Source of the DNA: Nemertoderma westbladi
Taxonomy: Eukaryota > Xenacoelomorpha > Nemertodermatida > Nemertodermatidae
Reading direction: 5' to 3'
Assembly: GCA_032718475.1 (NCBI GenBank)
Contig: JAUCBJ010003139.1
Location: 1 to 47,604, forward strand
Length of the DNA: 47,604 bases
Both the position numbers and the translations under genes were made by a program. Below, piece after piece: positions 20,570 to 30,788 of this stretch; the first letter of the stretch is position 1, and the number at the start of each line of letters is the position of its first letter. The notes beneath the pieces are model-generated. The model did no database searches. It saw only the letters and a list, made by a program, of their open reading frames with translations, and was not told the origin of the DNA.

Positions 20570-22552
20570 ATGGCTGACACAAAGCAAAATCTGTCAGATA
20601 GTCTCCTAGAAACAACAGTCTGCGATCCAGATAGGAGTGCAGAACGTTTGAGACCGAAGTTCAAGTCCCCTCCTACTGTAAGAAAGGTCATCCCTCCAGT
20701 AGTAGTATCCGACCCTAGGCTAGTAAAGTACCGTAGGTCTATCATAGGCACTCGGGCTCAAGTCAAGCGGGACCAAGAGGCAGCTGTTAAACAACAGCAA
20801 CATTCGAACCGAGAACTTATTTCTCAGCGGCCCGATAGCTCCAGTAGTTCAGATACTGTAGAGTTGCCACCCGAACGCGGAGCAAAGATGGCAGATGCAG
20901 TTTATTCGGATCCACTTCTCATTCTTCCTGAAGCCGTACTCACTAGAGTATTGATTGCGGTGGAGGAACATCAAATTGATTGGGCGAGAAGTAAGCGATC
21001 GACCAAGGACAGTTATGCGGGATACACGAAGGAGGAACTGAAGTCTATTGTCGAGACGCAATGGAACTTCCCCGGACCCGGACTCCCGTTTAACTTATCG
21101 GAAGCTGCCTGGGAGGACTTATACAGGATGGGAGTGGTAAAGGACACTAGAGATCCAGCTGTGTGGAAGAGGTCGGCAGCCGGATATGTACAGGGATTCT
21201 TCAGCTCTTTGGAGCAATTAGAGGAACAACTGTTTCAACAACCCCAAGGACCTCAAGAGCAGGGAGAGCTGCTATATCAAGTTCGAGAACGAATCCTAAG
21301 AATTAGACTAATCCTTTCGGCCTTTGAGGAAGCCTCGAAGAGAAGCCAAGACACGTCGTTGCAAGTTGCCGTAAAGACTTGGTTCCAACGGGTGAGTCTT
21401 AAAGTCCAAGGAACAACCCAATGGAAAATTCAGCTGGCTGAACGCTCAACCCATGGAGAATCAACAGACGCTACCTTTTCTCAAGTGGAAAGCGAAGCGA
21501 CATTGGAGAAACCTCAGAAGAAGGACACTATTGACATCTATCTGTCGGACTATCAACGATTTATAGGTGACAATGAGTTGAGGAGACGGCTGGCTGGACT
21601 TCGCCCTACTAGTGAAGGAGCCAAGTTTGTGTTGGACGCATTAGATGCGGAAATGTTAGCTGCGAACCAAGCTAAATTTGATGAAAGCATACGCATCGCT
21701 AGGGTCCAAGAAGAACAGGTAAAGAAAAAACGTATAGAAGACCGAAAGGCGGCAGCAGCGGCAGCGGCAGAAGTTGAAAGAAAAGCGGCAGCGGCAGAGG
21801 CTGAAAGAAAAGCGACAGAGGCAGAGGCTGAAAGAAAAGCGGCAGAGGCAGAGGCTGAAAGAAAAGCGGCAGAGGCAGAGGCTGAAAGAAAAGCGGCAGA
21901 GGCAGAGGCTGAAAGAAAGGTAGCAGCGGCAGAAGCTGAAAGAAAAGCGGCAGAGGCAGTGGCAGAAGCAGAATGGAGGGCGTCTGAAGAGACAACCCAA
22001 CTAGAGTTGGAAAATCTTCAAGAGAAGCAAGACTACATAGATAAACAGAGAACAGCTAGTCAGTGGCAGATGATAAGTCGATCTACTCCCAAGAGACAGG
22101 GATTTACATCATCTGATGAAGGCTATACAACAGATCCTGAAGGCGGAGGAAATAGATCTCGTCCCAGCAGGCGTAGAAGAACGCCCCACCGTCAAAAATT
22201 GCCTAATTTGCCCCCAGCTGTGAGAAGGCAACTAGCTAGCACAGACTTAGGTAGTACAGAACCCACAGACCAAATTATTAGAGTAGAAAGACTCCCTACT
22301 ATAGTAGATGAGCCTGAAATAATTAGGCCTGTTCTCGAAGCCACCCCTTCGGTGATAGAGACACCTGTACTCCCAGAACCTACCTCTAAATTCCCTTTGC
22401 ACAGTACTAAACTACCTGTGCCCAGTAGAACAGCCCCTGAGACAATTCCTGTCCTGGATGCCGAGCGAGACATCAACGATTTATCGCCCGTCGTCCCTCG
22501 TCTGCCCGCTACTATGTTGGCGGCTCCTGCTTCGGGTCGAGTGGGTGGATGA
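20570..22552 (+). CDS. Element A Gag, N-terminal part
   Basis: A 660-residue frame starting MADTKQNLSDSLL, close to the element B start MSDTKQNLSDSLL (about 75% alike over 125 residues), which fixes the initiator. Residues about 390-475 are a charged Ala/Glu/Lys/Arg helix made of nine-residue AEAERKAAE-type repeats, likely a coiled coil. A basic stretch (SRPSRRRRTPHRQK) follows. It ends where the frame shifts by one base near 22.53 kb; the next frame continues the protein. Gag forms the particle and binds element RNA. Whether the shift is programmed or a mutation cannot be told, because B has lost this part. Confidence 0.75.
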   Translation: MADTKQNLSDSLLETTVCDPDRSAERLRPKFKSPPTVRKVIPPVVVSDPRLVKYRRSIIGTRAQVKRDQEAAVKQQQHSNRELISQRPDSSSSSDTVELPPERGAKMADAVYSDPLLILPEAVLTRVLIAVEEHQIDWARSKRSTKDSYAGYTKEELKSIVETQWNFPGPGLPFNLSEAAWEDLYRMGVVKDTRDPAVWKRSAAGYVQGFFSSLEQLEEQLFQQPQGPQEQGELLYQVRERILRIRLILSAFEEASKRSQDTSLQVAVKTWFQRVSLKVQGTTQWKIQLAERSTHGESTDATFSQVESEATLEKPQKKDTIDIYLSDYQRFIGDNELRRRLAGLRPTSEGAKFVLDALDAEMLAANQAKFDESIRIARVQEEQVKKKRIEDRKAAAAAAAEVERKAAAAEAERKATEAEAERKAAEAEAERKAAEAEAERKAAEAEAERKVAAAEAERKAAEAVAEAEWRASEETTQLELENLQEKQDYIDKQRTASQWQMISRSTPKRQGFTSSDEGYTTDPEGGGNRSRPSRRRRTPHRQKLPNLPPAVRRQLASTDLGSTEPTDQIIRVERLPTIVDEPEIIRPVLEATPSVIETPVLPEPTSKFPLHSTKLPVPSRTAPETIPVLDAERDINDLSPVVPRLPATMLAAPASGRVGG

Positions 22553-23378
22553 GGGACGGCGGGGGATGAATCTCCTGCTCGGGCAGATGCAGGAGACTGT
22601 TCAACAGTTCAAGGGAACAGTAAGGGAAGGTAGGTTAGAGTTGCAAGAAGTGCGGCAGAGTATCGCGTTAGAACGCGATAAATTAGTAAATATACAAAGG
22701 GGTATACCACCACCCCATGTAACAATGTGTCAACCTGTTAGGTCTGAAGTATTTCATGCGCAAGGTGTGGAGCCTACATGCATCTATACTGCTAGTGAGG
22801 TAGAAACTCCTATAGTAAACCCTATTAAGGGTAATTATAAACCTGTTGACAATGATATTCCATATAGACCTGATCCTAATCCGAGAAATTTATATACCGA
22901 TAACTCGATATTAAATAACACGATGGCCCAAGAAAGTTTTACGCGTCAAATGGCTAGAACCGAAGCCCGTCAAGCGGTAAAAGTGGGAGAGATCGTCAAA
23001 TTCAATGGAGATGAGATGAAATGGTTACCTTTTAATGAATATTACAAAGATAACATACAGAACTCTGTACTATCTAACGGAGAGAAACTTAGATTCCTCA
23101 TCGAGTGTTTGGAAGGACCTCCCAAGTTAATGGCGTTAAAGTTTATTGGACACCCAGATGGATTAAGACAAGTTTGGGATACACTAAACATCAGGTATGG
23201 TAATAGGACAAACATAGCTAGGTATTTGTATGCAAAATTGGTAGCGCCCCGAAAGTTCCTTAGCAGCGGGATTATAGAGTTTTCCGATGAGATTCAGGAG
23301 ATCTGTAGACAACTAGATTGGTTAGGTAAGTCTCATGAATATCAGAGTTCCATGGATTATGGATTATTGGAGCCGTAG
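22540..23378 (+). CDS. Element A Gag, DUF1759-like part
   Basis: This frame continues Gag after the shift near 22.53 kb and can be read back to 22458. A coiled stretch (QMQETVQQFKGTV) is followed from about codon 175 of the 22458 frame by the region typical of BEL/Pao gag: VKFNGDEMKWLPF, EKLRFLIECLEG and WDTLNIRYGN. It stops at TAG 23376-23378 because of a second frame change near 23.35 kb, next to a 63-bp tandem duplication. No start codon is needed if it is read as part of one Gag. Confidence 0.7.
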
Positions 23379-23486
23379 CATCTACTTTGCCAAAGGGTGG
23401 AGTAGGTACTCGCTGGGATATATGGATTATTGGAGCCGTAGCATCTACTTTGCCAAAGGGTGGAGTAGGTACTCGCTGGGACAAGA
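23361..23486 (+). repeat. 63-bp tandem duplication in gag
   Basis: The unit beginning GGATTATTGGAGCCGTAGCA at 23361 repeats at 23424 and adds 21 codons in the downstream frame. Confidence 0.9.
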
Positions 23487-24037
23487 AAGTGCTCTATATG
23501 ATGGACCAGCAACAAAGAGACCCTACCATGGCTGATCTCATGTCATTCTTAAATGGAGAGGTAAGATTACAGCTCCTAAAGCAGTCCCGAGAGAAGACAC
23601 CGGAAAATAAGGTAATTGAAAAACCCGTTTCTAGGAGAAAGGTCACCCCAGTGTGTTATACAGATGACGGCGAAAACCAAACCTCTCAAGAGGAGAACAG
23701 CGGAAAAGACACCGAAAGATCTTACTATGTCAACAAAGCACCTAAAGACGTAAGTAAATTTAAGTCTCGAACTAGTGACAGGAGAGAACAGGTAACAAAA
23801 ACTCCTCCTACGTCTCCTAAGAGAGTTCATGGAAGGAAGCCCGAGGAAAGAACGAGTGTGCACAACACTACCCAAGGTAAAGTAAGTAACATCAAACCAA
23901 AATGTGCGCTGTGCGACAGGCCCCATCGTTTAAGTGTGTGTGATGAATTCTTAAAGAAATCCCTAAAAGATAGACGCGAAGTCATGTGGGATAAGCGGTT
24001 GTGTTATAATCTGAAACCGATAGTGAGCTCCCCCTAA
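23387..24037 (+). CDS. Element A Gag C-terminal part with zinc knuckle
   Basis: Shifted frame after the 63-bp duplication. It carries a basic linker and then CALCDRPHRLSVC (C-x2-C-x3-H-x4-C), the first BEL/Pao nucleocapsid-type knuckle, followed by RREVMWDKRLCYN. In relatives a second knuckle starts here, but after LCYN the frame breaks near 24010 and the second knuckle is lost. It binds nucleic acid in the family. The protein continues in another frame into the protease. Confidence 0.7.
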   Translation: MPKGGVGTRWDIWIIGAVASTLPKGGVGTRWDKKVLYMMDQQQRDPTMADLMSFLNGEVRLQLLKQSREKTPENKVIEKPVSRRKVTPVCYTDDGENQTSQEENSGKDTERSYYVNKAPKDVSKFKSRTSDRREQVTKTPPTSPKRVHGRKPEERTSVHNTTQGKVSNIKPKCALCDRPHRLSVCDEFLKKSLKDRREVMWDKRLCYNLKPIVSSP

Positions 24038-24053
24038 CTATTCCTGACCGACA

Positions 24054-24946
24054 ACCATCTTGGAAAGCGCCAACTTCCAACGTAGGGATCCGAGAATTTC
24101 CCGTAGTGCAGTTGAGAGTCCACGGGTTAGAAAAGAGCTATATAGTGAACGCACTCCTTGACTCCGGCAGCACAGGAACATTCATCGACAAAGAACTAGC
24201 CGAAGACATCTTTGCTGGACAACCCAAGTTCCGAACTAGGTTGAACCTTTCAGGAATTATGCAGGTTTGGAAATCTACAGTAGCCACAGACTACTATGTA
24301 GGCGCGTTGTCCACCCCCCAGGATGAACTAGGAGAACACAGTATAAGGTCAGTAAAAATGGTGGCGATAAAGAACTTCGCTACCAGCCAAGTGGAACCTT
24401 ATAACTGGGATGAAGACGATTTCACCCAGCAGCATGAGATACCTAGATTCAACATCGACTACCCAGGGGTACAAATACTCATCGGCCAAAATGCGCATGA
24501 GGCGCTTGAGACATTAGAGAAACGGCCTGCTCAACCGCAACCACTGCAAACCTATGCGGGAAGAACTAGAGTAGGTTGGTACTTTACTGGACCTTCCCGT
24601 AGGACACTCATGGAAAGGCTACCTAAAGATCAAGTCCACCAGGTGAGTGAATGAGAAGAGGAAATCAGTGAGGGAGACGACACACCTGAGGGAACACCAT
24701 ACTCCTCAGATAATGACGATATTCATCAACTATTCGACGAGGAGAATACCATCGACCTCCTTACGGAAAATAAAACTTGGCAAAACCAAGTGAACCTGTG
24801 TCACCTCATCCATCCAGGTGGACAAGTCGATTACAACGACGAACTGAATGAAGTGATAGATCGTTACAACGCGAAGACTCGCGATGAACACGCCATACGA
24901 TTCTTTACTCAAGAAGCTGTAGAGCCTAATTCCTACGATGAGGCCC
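24054..24946 (+). pseudogene. Element A Pol N-terminus: aspartic protease
   Basis: BEL/Pao protease (DUF1758/A17-like). The catalytic motif LLDSGSTGTFID has DSG at about codons 19-21 counted from 24106, and is followed by the Ile/Val-rich core GVQILIGQNAHE. An in-frame TGA at 24652-24654 splits the frame; after it an acidic linker and a conserved segment (NQVNLCHLIHPGG) lead to YDEAL, where element B interrupts the gene at GGCCC. The reading frame resumes at 37847 with SVEEERAKQIQE. It is inactive as it stands. Confidence 0.75.
24942..24946. repeat. Left target-site duplication GGCCC of element B
   Basis: GGCCC directly precedes TG of the left LTR and is repeated at 37847-37851 directly after CA of the right LTR. 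Five bases is the usual length for LTR elements. Confidence 0.9.
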
Positions 24947-26169
24947 TGTTCGCGCTTTCAGACCTTTGGCAGTTTAACCCGCCAAATTAAGATGTCTTCT
25001 AGATATTAAATCGCTTTTTAGCCTATGACAAGTATTTGATTCACTACACTAGTCGAAACCAATCTGTGCACGACCATTCACCCGCTGGATATTCCCGGGA
25101 GATTGGGTTCGACGGTTTAATTTTATTGCTATGTAAGCCTAATGTATTATTCGACTGACAGTATTATATAATCTCTGACAATATTATTCACCTTCGGGAA
25201 TATTAACAGTTCCTTTAGGACGTGGCGCTTTATCTATATAAACAGAGTTATGACTTAAACTACTCACAACGATATGGCTTAATTATAATTCACATATATG
25301 GCGCATTCTTTAGGAAATGCTTCTTTAACAGACTCACTCATAAGCAATGCTGCACAATACTGCACACTAATCTGCCAATCTTCACTGATTTTAGTCACAT
25401 ATAAAAGGAACACAGACTGACTCATGTAGGGTCTATCAAATAACATTAGATTCACTTCAAACCACTTTAACATAAGTCACAATCGTTATTGGTAACCTTT
25501 CTCTCTTACCTTCGGTATATCAAGAATATTGGGTGTCGGGGTTATTTTTCGTTATTCCAATATAATAATTAATCAACCAATATAATGAATAACCGACAAC
25601 AAATAGCAGTACACAGTATTGATTGAGCAGGTAAATTTTAGCAGATTCAGCAGTTATTAAAAGCCGTGTGGTACGGTGTGTCAAATGCGGTGTGCATTAA
25701 AATGCGAGTTAAATGCGTTAAAGGATATATGTCCTTATAATTAAACCTACTAGTGTTGAGCTAAAAAGCAGAAAACATAAAACACTACAAAGCCGTTCTT
25801 TCGTGGCTTTGAAAAACTCGTGACTACTGCTCTATACGATGATACCAACTACCCTTATTCCACGAAGCTCCCGTTCAACACAGAGAAAGAGCAGTGAGAT
25901 AGGAAAATTTCAGTTCAGTAGCTCTGTGATAGGTCAAAATCAAGGCTAACTCAAATTCTATTGGGAGATACAAAAATAAGGCTATGACGCAACCTTCCTA
26001 GGCTAGTTGGCCGATTAAACAGAGCCCAGATGCCTGCGTACAGCAAATCAGCCAATAAGCTGGTAGCTTGCACTATTTTAGCTATCGATCCCCTTGAGAG
26101 TATTCTAGCGACCGGGGGGGAACTGGCCAACAAGGCAAACGAATCAGTTATCCCACAAAAGCTTTTACA
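24947..26169 (-). repeat. Element B 3' LTR (left copy)
   Basis: 1,223 bp; reads TGTAAAAGC... to ...GCGCGAACA on the minus strand. A possible TATA sequence (TTTATATAGATAAAG) and an AATAAA signal (25127 to 25122) lie in sense order. It also has a 64-codon sense frame (25279-25473) also present in the other LTR; no function is implied. Confidence 0.9.
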
Positions 26170-26185
26170 CCGCTCCCAGAAAATG
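26170..26185 (-). promoter_or_regulatory. Candidate polypurine tract of element B
   Basis: On the minus strand CTGGGAGCGG lies directly against the 3' LTR start TGTAAAAG. This is the expected place of the plus-strand primer and supports the minus orientation. Confidence 0.5.
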
Positions 26186-26247
26186 GGATTTAAGTCTATA
26201 AAATATACAAAATCACAGTTTCTAAAATATAAAAATACTCTAAACAG

Positions 26248-26679
26248 TTAGTCTTTCTTGCGCGGACGGTGTTTACCCAGTTTTTTAAAGCTAGCAAGAG
26301 TCATTTTCTCTTTGGGGCGAGCCACTTTACGAGGAGGGCTGTAGCTCCTAGGCGAAGGGTGCAATATAATTGCATCAGAAGGTGCAGGGTTACGATCGGT
26401 ATACCCGCCGGTCGAAGTACCTGGTTGATTAATATCAACCTCAGTGGAGTGAGGTCTAACGGCCTTTAGAGCGCGTCTCAGGACAGCAGCTCCTACGGGT
26501 CCTTGACGGGTCGTCTGGACACTAGCGGTGGGTGGACCGTGAGTGGTAAGGAACTTTCTCGGTTTAATGGTTCTCTCCAGCTCGCGTTCTCGGGTTCGAT
26601 ATTCATATGGTCGTCGAGATATTTCCTGTAGTTCAGGATGCGAGTTCACAAAGATGTCGCCATACTCCGGGTCCAACAC
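26248..26679 (-). CDS. Element B ORF-Y, basic C-terminal part
   Basis: A 143-codon frame overlapping the end of the 431-codon frame. It is best read as the continuation of ORF-Y after a one-base shift near 26.68 kb, where RVGPGVWRHL and VLDPEYGDIF are alternative readings of the same bases. It is Pro/Arg-rich and ends in a strongly basic tail (FKKLGKHRPRKKD), fitting nucleic-acid binding. The stop lies only 78 bp from the 3' LTR, so this gene is inside the retrotransposon. No known family is recognised. Confidence 0.6.
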   Translation of the reverse strand: MLDPEYGDIFVNSHPELQEISRRPYEYRTRERELERTIKPRKFLTTHGPPTASVQTTRQGPVGAAVLRRALKAVRPHSTEVDINQPGTSTGGYTDRNPAPSDAIILHPSPRSYSPPRKVARPKEKMTLASFKKLGKHRPRKKD

Positions 26680-27928
26680 GCTTTATTAACTCATAACTTG
26701 GTACGCGTGTTTTCTGTTCAATCGACGCGAATAGGTAAGGATGGAACGCGTAAACTCCCTCGTAAGCTCGTCCAGGGTAATAGCGATGTCTGGATTCGCA
26801 ATGTAAATCTGCGTTCGCTTCCCAAGCTCGGATGTATCGCAGGGTGATCATCTCGTCTACGCTCTCTAAATCGCGATTAAAGGGACAATTGTAACTTTCG
26901 TGTCCTTTAAGTTGGCAGTAATGACATTGAGTCATAAATTGTGGGCAGACGGCAAATATATGAGAGTTATTAAGCCGGCAATAAGCACAATATATTTCCA
27001 TCATCGGTTGTTCGAGGAAATAGGAACAAGGTACGCTCGAGTCTAGAGGAGTGAAGTGGTCTCTCGATGCGCATAATCGACAACGTTTTCGGGAAATGTA
27101 GTTGGCGTGTCGATAATCGTACGCTGTGAGACGCTGTGGACCTTGATACCACTCTATGACATAATCAGTGTCACTGCTCCGAGAAGTTGTAGGCTGAATC
27201 GCTTCTGATTCCAAGCACACTGGTTCATCCTCCAGTTGTATAGACGAAGTGGGTGCGTCTGTCTCAGTAAGTGGATCCACTGTCTGTATTTCCACGACAG
27301 AATAACCTGTAGGTATTCGGGGTCTTTGTATAACAGATGAATGTGAGTTCTGTATACAAACGTCTTGAAACACGGCAAATCCAGCGCTACTCAGTTTCTC
27401 CGCAGCTGAGTCTCTAAGACTGAGCTTGGTCAGCGCGCGATCCTTGAACTGACTATCGACGTTACGGAACGGAGTCAGAAAGCGCCGGAAACATTCGAAA
27501 CGTATGAACTTATTGTGTTCGTCTAACTTGGCGAGTTTAGTTCCAAGTATTAACGGGTGAGCGCGTATGGTACGACTGCACACATCGGCTAGCCAACCGG
27601 CAAGTGCTGCGTTTTCAAAGATCGTGTATATAGCTAAGGAAGGGCGAAGTGGAACACTCATAAAGCTATATACTGCACCAGGCGCAGTTAATGGTCCGTC
27701 AAAATATAAATGAGAGTAATGATCTCCATATACCTGCTGGTAATTGATAGGATTTCTAACTTTGAAGTTCCATCCATATTCTTGAAAGGCAAGATGTCCG
27801 ATGGATGTCCGTTGTACTTTAGTAATGCCGCTGGGTGTATTGGCATACATAGTGCGAAAGAAACCTCGGCCTTTGGCCCAAGGAGCAATCAGCTGAGTAT
27901 CAACGAAAGGGTATGGAATGTTCTCCAT
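26633..27928 (-). CDS. Element B ORF-Y: accessory protein with zinc knuckles
   Basis: A 431-codon frame starting MENIPYPFVDTQ, with a stop three codons upstream of the region before this ATG. Residues 1-190 are globular and unrecognised. Residues 283-301 hold CRLC...H...C. Then come CAYC-x5-H-x4-C at 314-328 and a canonical CCHC knuckle CHYC-x4-H-x4-C at 335-348. There is no signal peptide or membrane segment, so it is not an envelope-like protein. It sits downstream of integrase and ORF-X and before the 3' LTR. A role as a second nucleocapsid or RNA-binding factor is inference. The matching part of element A is deleted. Confidence 0.65.
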   Translation of the reverse strand: MENIPYPFVDTQLIAPWAKGRGFFRTMYANTPSGITKVQRTSIGHLAFQEYGWNFKVRNPINYQQVYGDHYSHLYFDGPLTAPGAVYSFMSVPLRPSLAIYTIFENAALAGWLADVCSRTIRAHPLILGTKLAKLDEHNKFIRFECFRRFLTPFRNVDSQFKDRALTKLSLRDSAAEKLSSAGFAVFQDVCIQNSHSSVIQRPRIPTGYSVVEIQTVDPLTETDAPTSSIQLEDEPVCLESEAIQPTTSRSSDTDYVIEWYQGPQRLTAYDYRHANYISRKRCRLCASRDHFTPLDSSVPCSYFLEQPMMEIYCAYCRLNNSHIFAVCPQFMTQCHYCQLKGHESYNCPFNRDLESVDEMITLRYIRAWEANADLHCESRHRYYPGRAYEGVYAFHPYLFASIEQKTRVPSYELIKRVGPGVWRHLCELAS

Positions 27929-28793
27929 ATTCCTGTTGTATGCCTAATATGTTCTCCGACAGCGATGGTAGAGCAGAGGAAAAACTATCGCATTCAATGA
28001 AATTATGAAATACGACTTCAATAGGAGGATTGTTACATTCGAATACTATCCTCAACCGAATTTATCCCCCAGTGTGATGAGGTAAACACCAGCTCAAAGA
28101 TATGTTTGCCTCAGTTGTTCTACATAAGATTTATATCCCTAATCATTAAGGGAGGTGAACAACCAGATTTATGACACATAATGGTACCAGTTGTTCACAA
28201 ACTATCCGCGTGTCCTTTCAGTCCTTGTTTCACGGTTGTGGACTTGAGGAAATTAGGAAGTGGTTGATTATCTAATCAAGAACGAGAGGGTGGAAGTTGA
28301 TATCATAAATATCAACAGAATATGACATGGACAGGAGGTGCGGACACCAATATTAGCATCCAGATGAACAGTAAGGAATGGGAGGTTTAGTATTCGTTTC
28401 CCGAAGCTCCGAGCGCGTTGGGAAGAGAAGGTGAGGAGATTTATTAGGATGAGGTATGATTCATACCACGATACCACTATGATTGGTCGATCGATGAAGG
28501 GAGTAAAGAGGAGGAAGGATATAGGGTAGTATCCATAAGACACCACAATGGACAAGTTTTCCATCACGTCATCATTCATTCTTGTCTTTTAATTGTGACA
28601 CTGATCACAATAATTACAGGAAAACGATGAAGGAAGAGAAATTTACAGCCTCCCGAAGGAGACCGCCCGCGAGCACCCGTGCCCCGGGGAAAACTATTCA
28701 CATTATGGACCCTGGACATTAACATATGTCTCTTCTCCAGTGGTTCTCCTTTATTTGTCCGCATCAACCTTCTTCCATGTTCTATCCTTCGAG
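27929..28793 (-). pseudogene. Element B ORF-X, decayed distal part
   Basis: Sequence just below 28794 still resembles element A's ORF-X with many stops (compare CACGAGAACCCTATACGAAA with CACGAGAATTCTATTCGAAA in A), but similarity fades by about 28.7 kb. The rest, to the ORF-Y start, has no long frame, and I cannot match it to A by eye. Confidence 0.4.
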
Positions 28794-29148
28794 TTAATTT
28801 CGTATAGGGTTCTCGTGTTCTATTCTCGATTTATCGTTTCGACTCCGCTGGGCATGATATTTAAATAAAACCATTTCCCTTTCGGTGTCTACATCGTCCG
28901 TATCGTGTAAATCAATAGGATGACCAGTGGTCAAGAAGTCCATATACGTACCATTACGATGCGTGTAGCTTTCTATAATCCAATTCACGCGTAAGTTGCT
29001 CCTGGGACATTGGCGGTTCGATATAACGACCATCGTCCTCTGTAGTAGTTGGATCAGCGTCGCCGCGTATCAAGCTATCGACAAACGCTTGTAAAGGTAG
29101 AGTATATCTCTCCCTGATACCAAGATCATCTTCTATTAATTCAGTCAT
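28794..29148 (-). pseudogene. Element B ORF-X, N-terminal part
   Basis: Starts MTELIEDDLGIRERYTLPLQ, nearly the same as element A's ORF-X (43115), and continues with THRNGTYMDFLTTGHPIDLH. An 11-bp deletion near 28970, relative to A, shifts the frame, and a stop follows PIRN at 28794. The reading frame and several silent differences from A (for example CTC/CTT and GAC/GAT in matched codons) suggest past protein constraint. Confidence 0.7.
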
Positions 29149-30788
29149 ATCTGCTATACAAGTTCACCAATATTATAATGAGTTTATATATCGTTAGGCG
29201 AGCGGGCGTCGCTGCCTATTTCTCCCTTGCCCCCGGACAGTAGGAGATTCTCAGCGCCGATGTACCGCTGTAGCTGTACTTTCGCCAACGACGTAGCCGT
29301 ACAACGACAACGACAACCGGCACAAGTCACTCCACTGTCCGTCCCAAAGGCTTAGATGTACTTCAGGTATTCCTTGGAGAGTTAGGTTATTTTTACGATT
29401 GCGACTAGCTACTGTAAACACACTTTAGCAGTAACATTCACCTATAAACTCACAAATACCACACAACTGGTCACAACTACGCACATTCGGGCCATTTGTC
29501 CGTTAGTCAATGCCTTCCAGAATGTCACTGTATTATTATGTATCCTTGGATACTAGCAGTGCGCTATTTATTCCCTATGCTATTCAATGGGACAAGCTTT
29601 CTATTGTTCGTTTAACTCAATTCTAATTCTAGCGTGGTTGTTGCTATGGTGACATTATGAAAAGCTAGCGGTAGAATTAGGGTGATTCCAATGCATACAG
29701 ATAAGGGATGTTATTTAATAGTAATTCTTTAATAGCCAATGTCCTGTTTATACATGACTTTACGAATTTTATCGGCTATTAACTATGTTTGGGAGACTTT
29801 CGTACACGCATACGCATAATAATATAAATCTCCGCTCCCTTGATCTATTAATTAATGGAATTTTGGGAATCGCGTAAAATGGCAATTTATTAAATTCATT
29901 AAAAGACATGAATTTAAATTTATTCCCTGAAATTTTATTATTTGATAACTAAATGGGCATATTTTGATTCTAGAACATGTCTAGGGACACCAGATCCTTA
30001 ATTCTAAGAAAATTGTCTCTTTAAGAATATCGGTAAATGCTACGATATCTTAATTGACTAGAATTGTTGAAGGATCTGAATTTTACAGATTTTGACTTAT
30101 TTGATTTGTAAATATTAACTAATTAATATTTGAGATGGGCACCGATTTATTCCAGAACTTGTCTGGGGACGTTAACCACTGATTCTATAATTTGTCTTTC
30201 AAGTATATCGGTGGGTGCCACGATATCTTAATCGACTAGAATTACAGATGGTCAAAGGGTTTAACAGATTTATTTTGCGTTATACGCTACTGTTAAAGAG
30301 ACATCACGCTACTATATGTATTATTTAATATACGGTATGAGAGCAATATCGCACGAAGCAATGTCAGTGTGAAGAGGCAAGTCGTTTCCAAGGTCTACCC
30401 AGAGCTTGGTTTAGCCGAGACACGAGGATCTGAACTTTGCATTCCTAATACTCTGCCTACCAATAATACTAAAATATAGTAGTGGCTTTATTGTACTTTA
30501 ATAAGTACGGACATTTCATCTTACTGTAGTTACGTATTTATAATATAATACGGACAGTAAGGAAAGAGAAAAATAATTATTTCTTCGCCGTCGCACTAAA
30601 TATAATATAAGTAATTACTTACGTAATAAACACAAATATATTGCACTATTCTACAAAATAATCGCTAAATAATATTCTACGAAATTAAATAAAACGATTA
30701 TAATAAAATTACATGGTAATACATACATAAATATAAAAATAATAAAATAATATAAAATAATAGAGTCACACGCCCACTCCGAACGATA
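29149..30788 (-). other. Element B non-coding spacer between integrase and ORF-X
   Basis: 1.64 kb, AT-rich, with no frame. It is homologous to A's spacer 41420-43114 along its length. It contains a pair of diverged direct repeats around CGATATCTTAAT-GACTAGAAT at 30043 and 30221. It may contain an internal promoter or RNA signal, but none is shown. Confidence 0.7.

Noticed and set aside
21656-22000. Minus-strand Cys/Phe-rich and Leu/Pro-rich frames
   Set aside because: Shadows of the Gag AEAERKAAE repeat on the opposite strand.
25279-25473. 64-codon frame in both element B LTRs as a gene
   Set aside because: Both copies are from one insertion, so conservation is not evidence; no domain is seen.
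24947-26169. An intron in pol (acceptor-like TTTTACAG before GCC)
   Set aside because: The segment is one of two identical 1,223-bp TG...CA repeats with GGCCC duplications, which an LTR explains better; donor match is poor.
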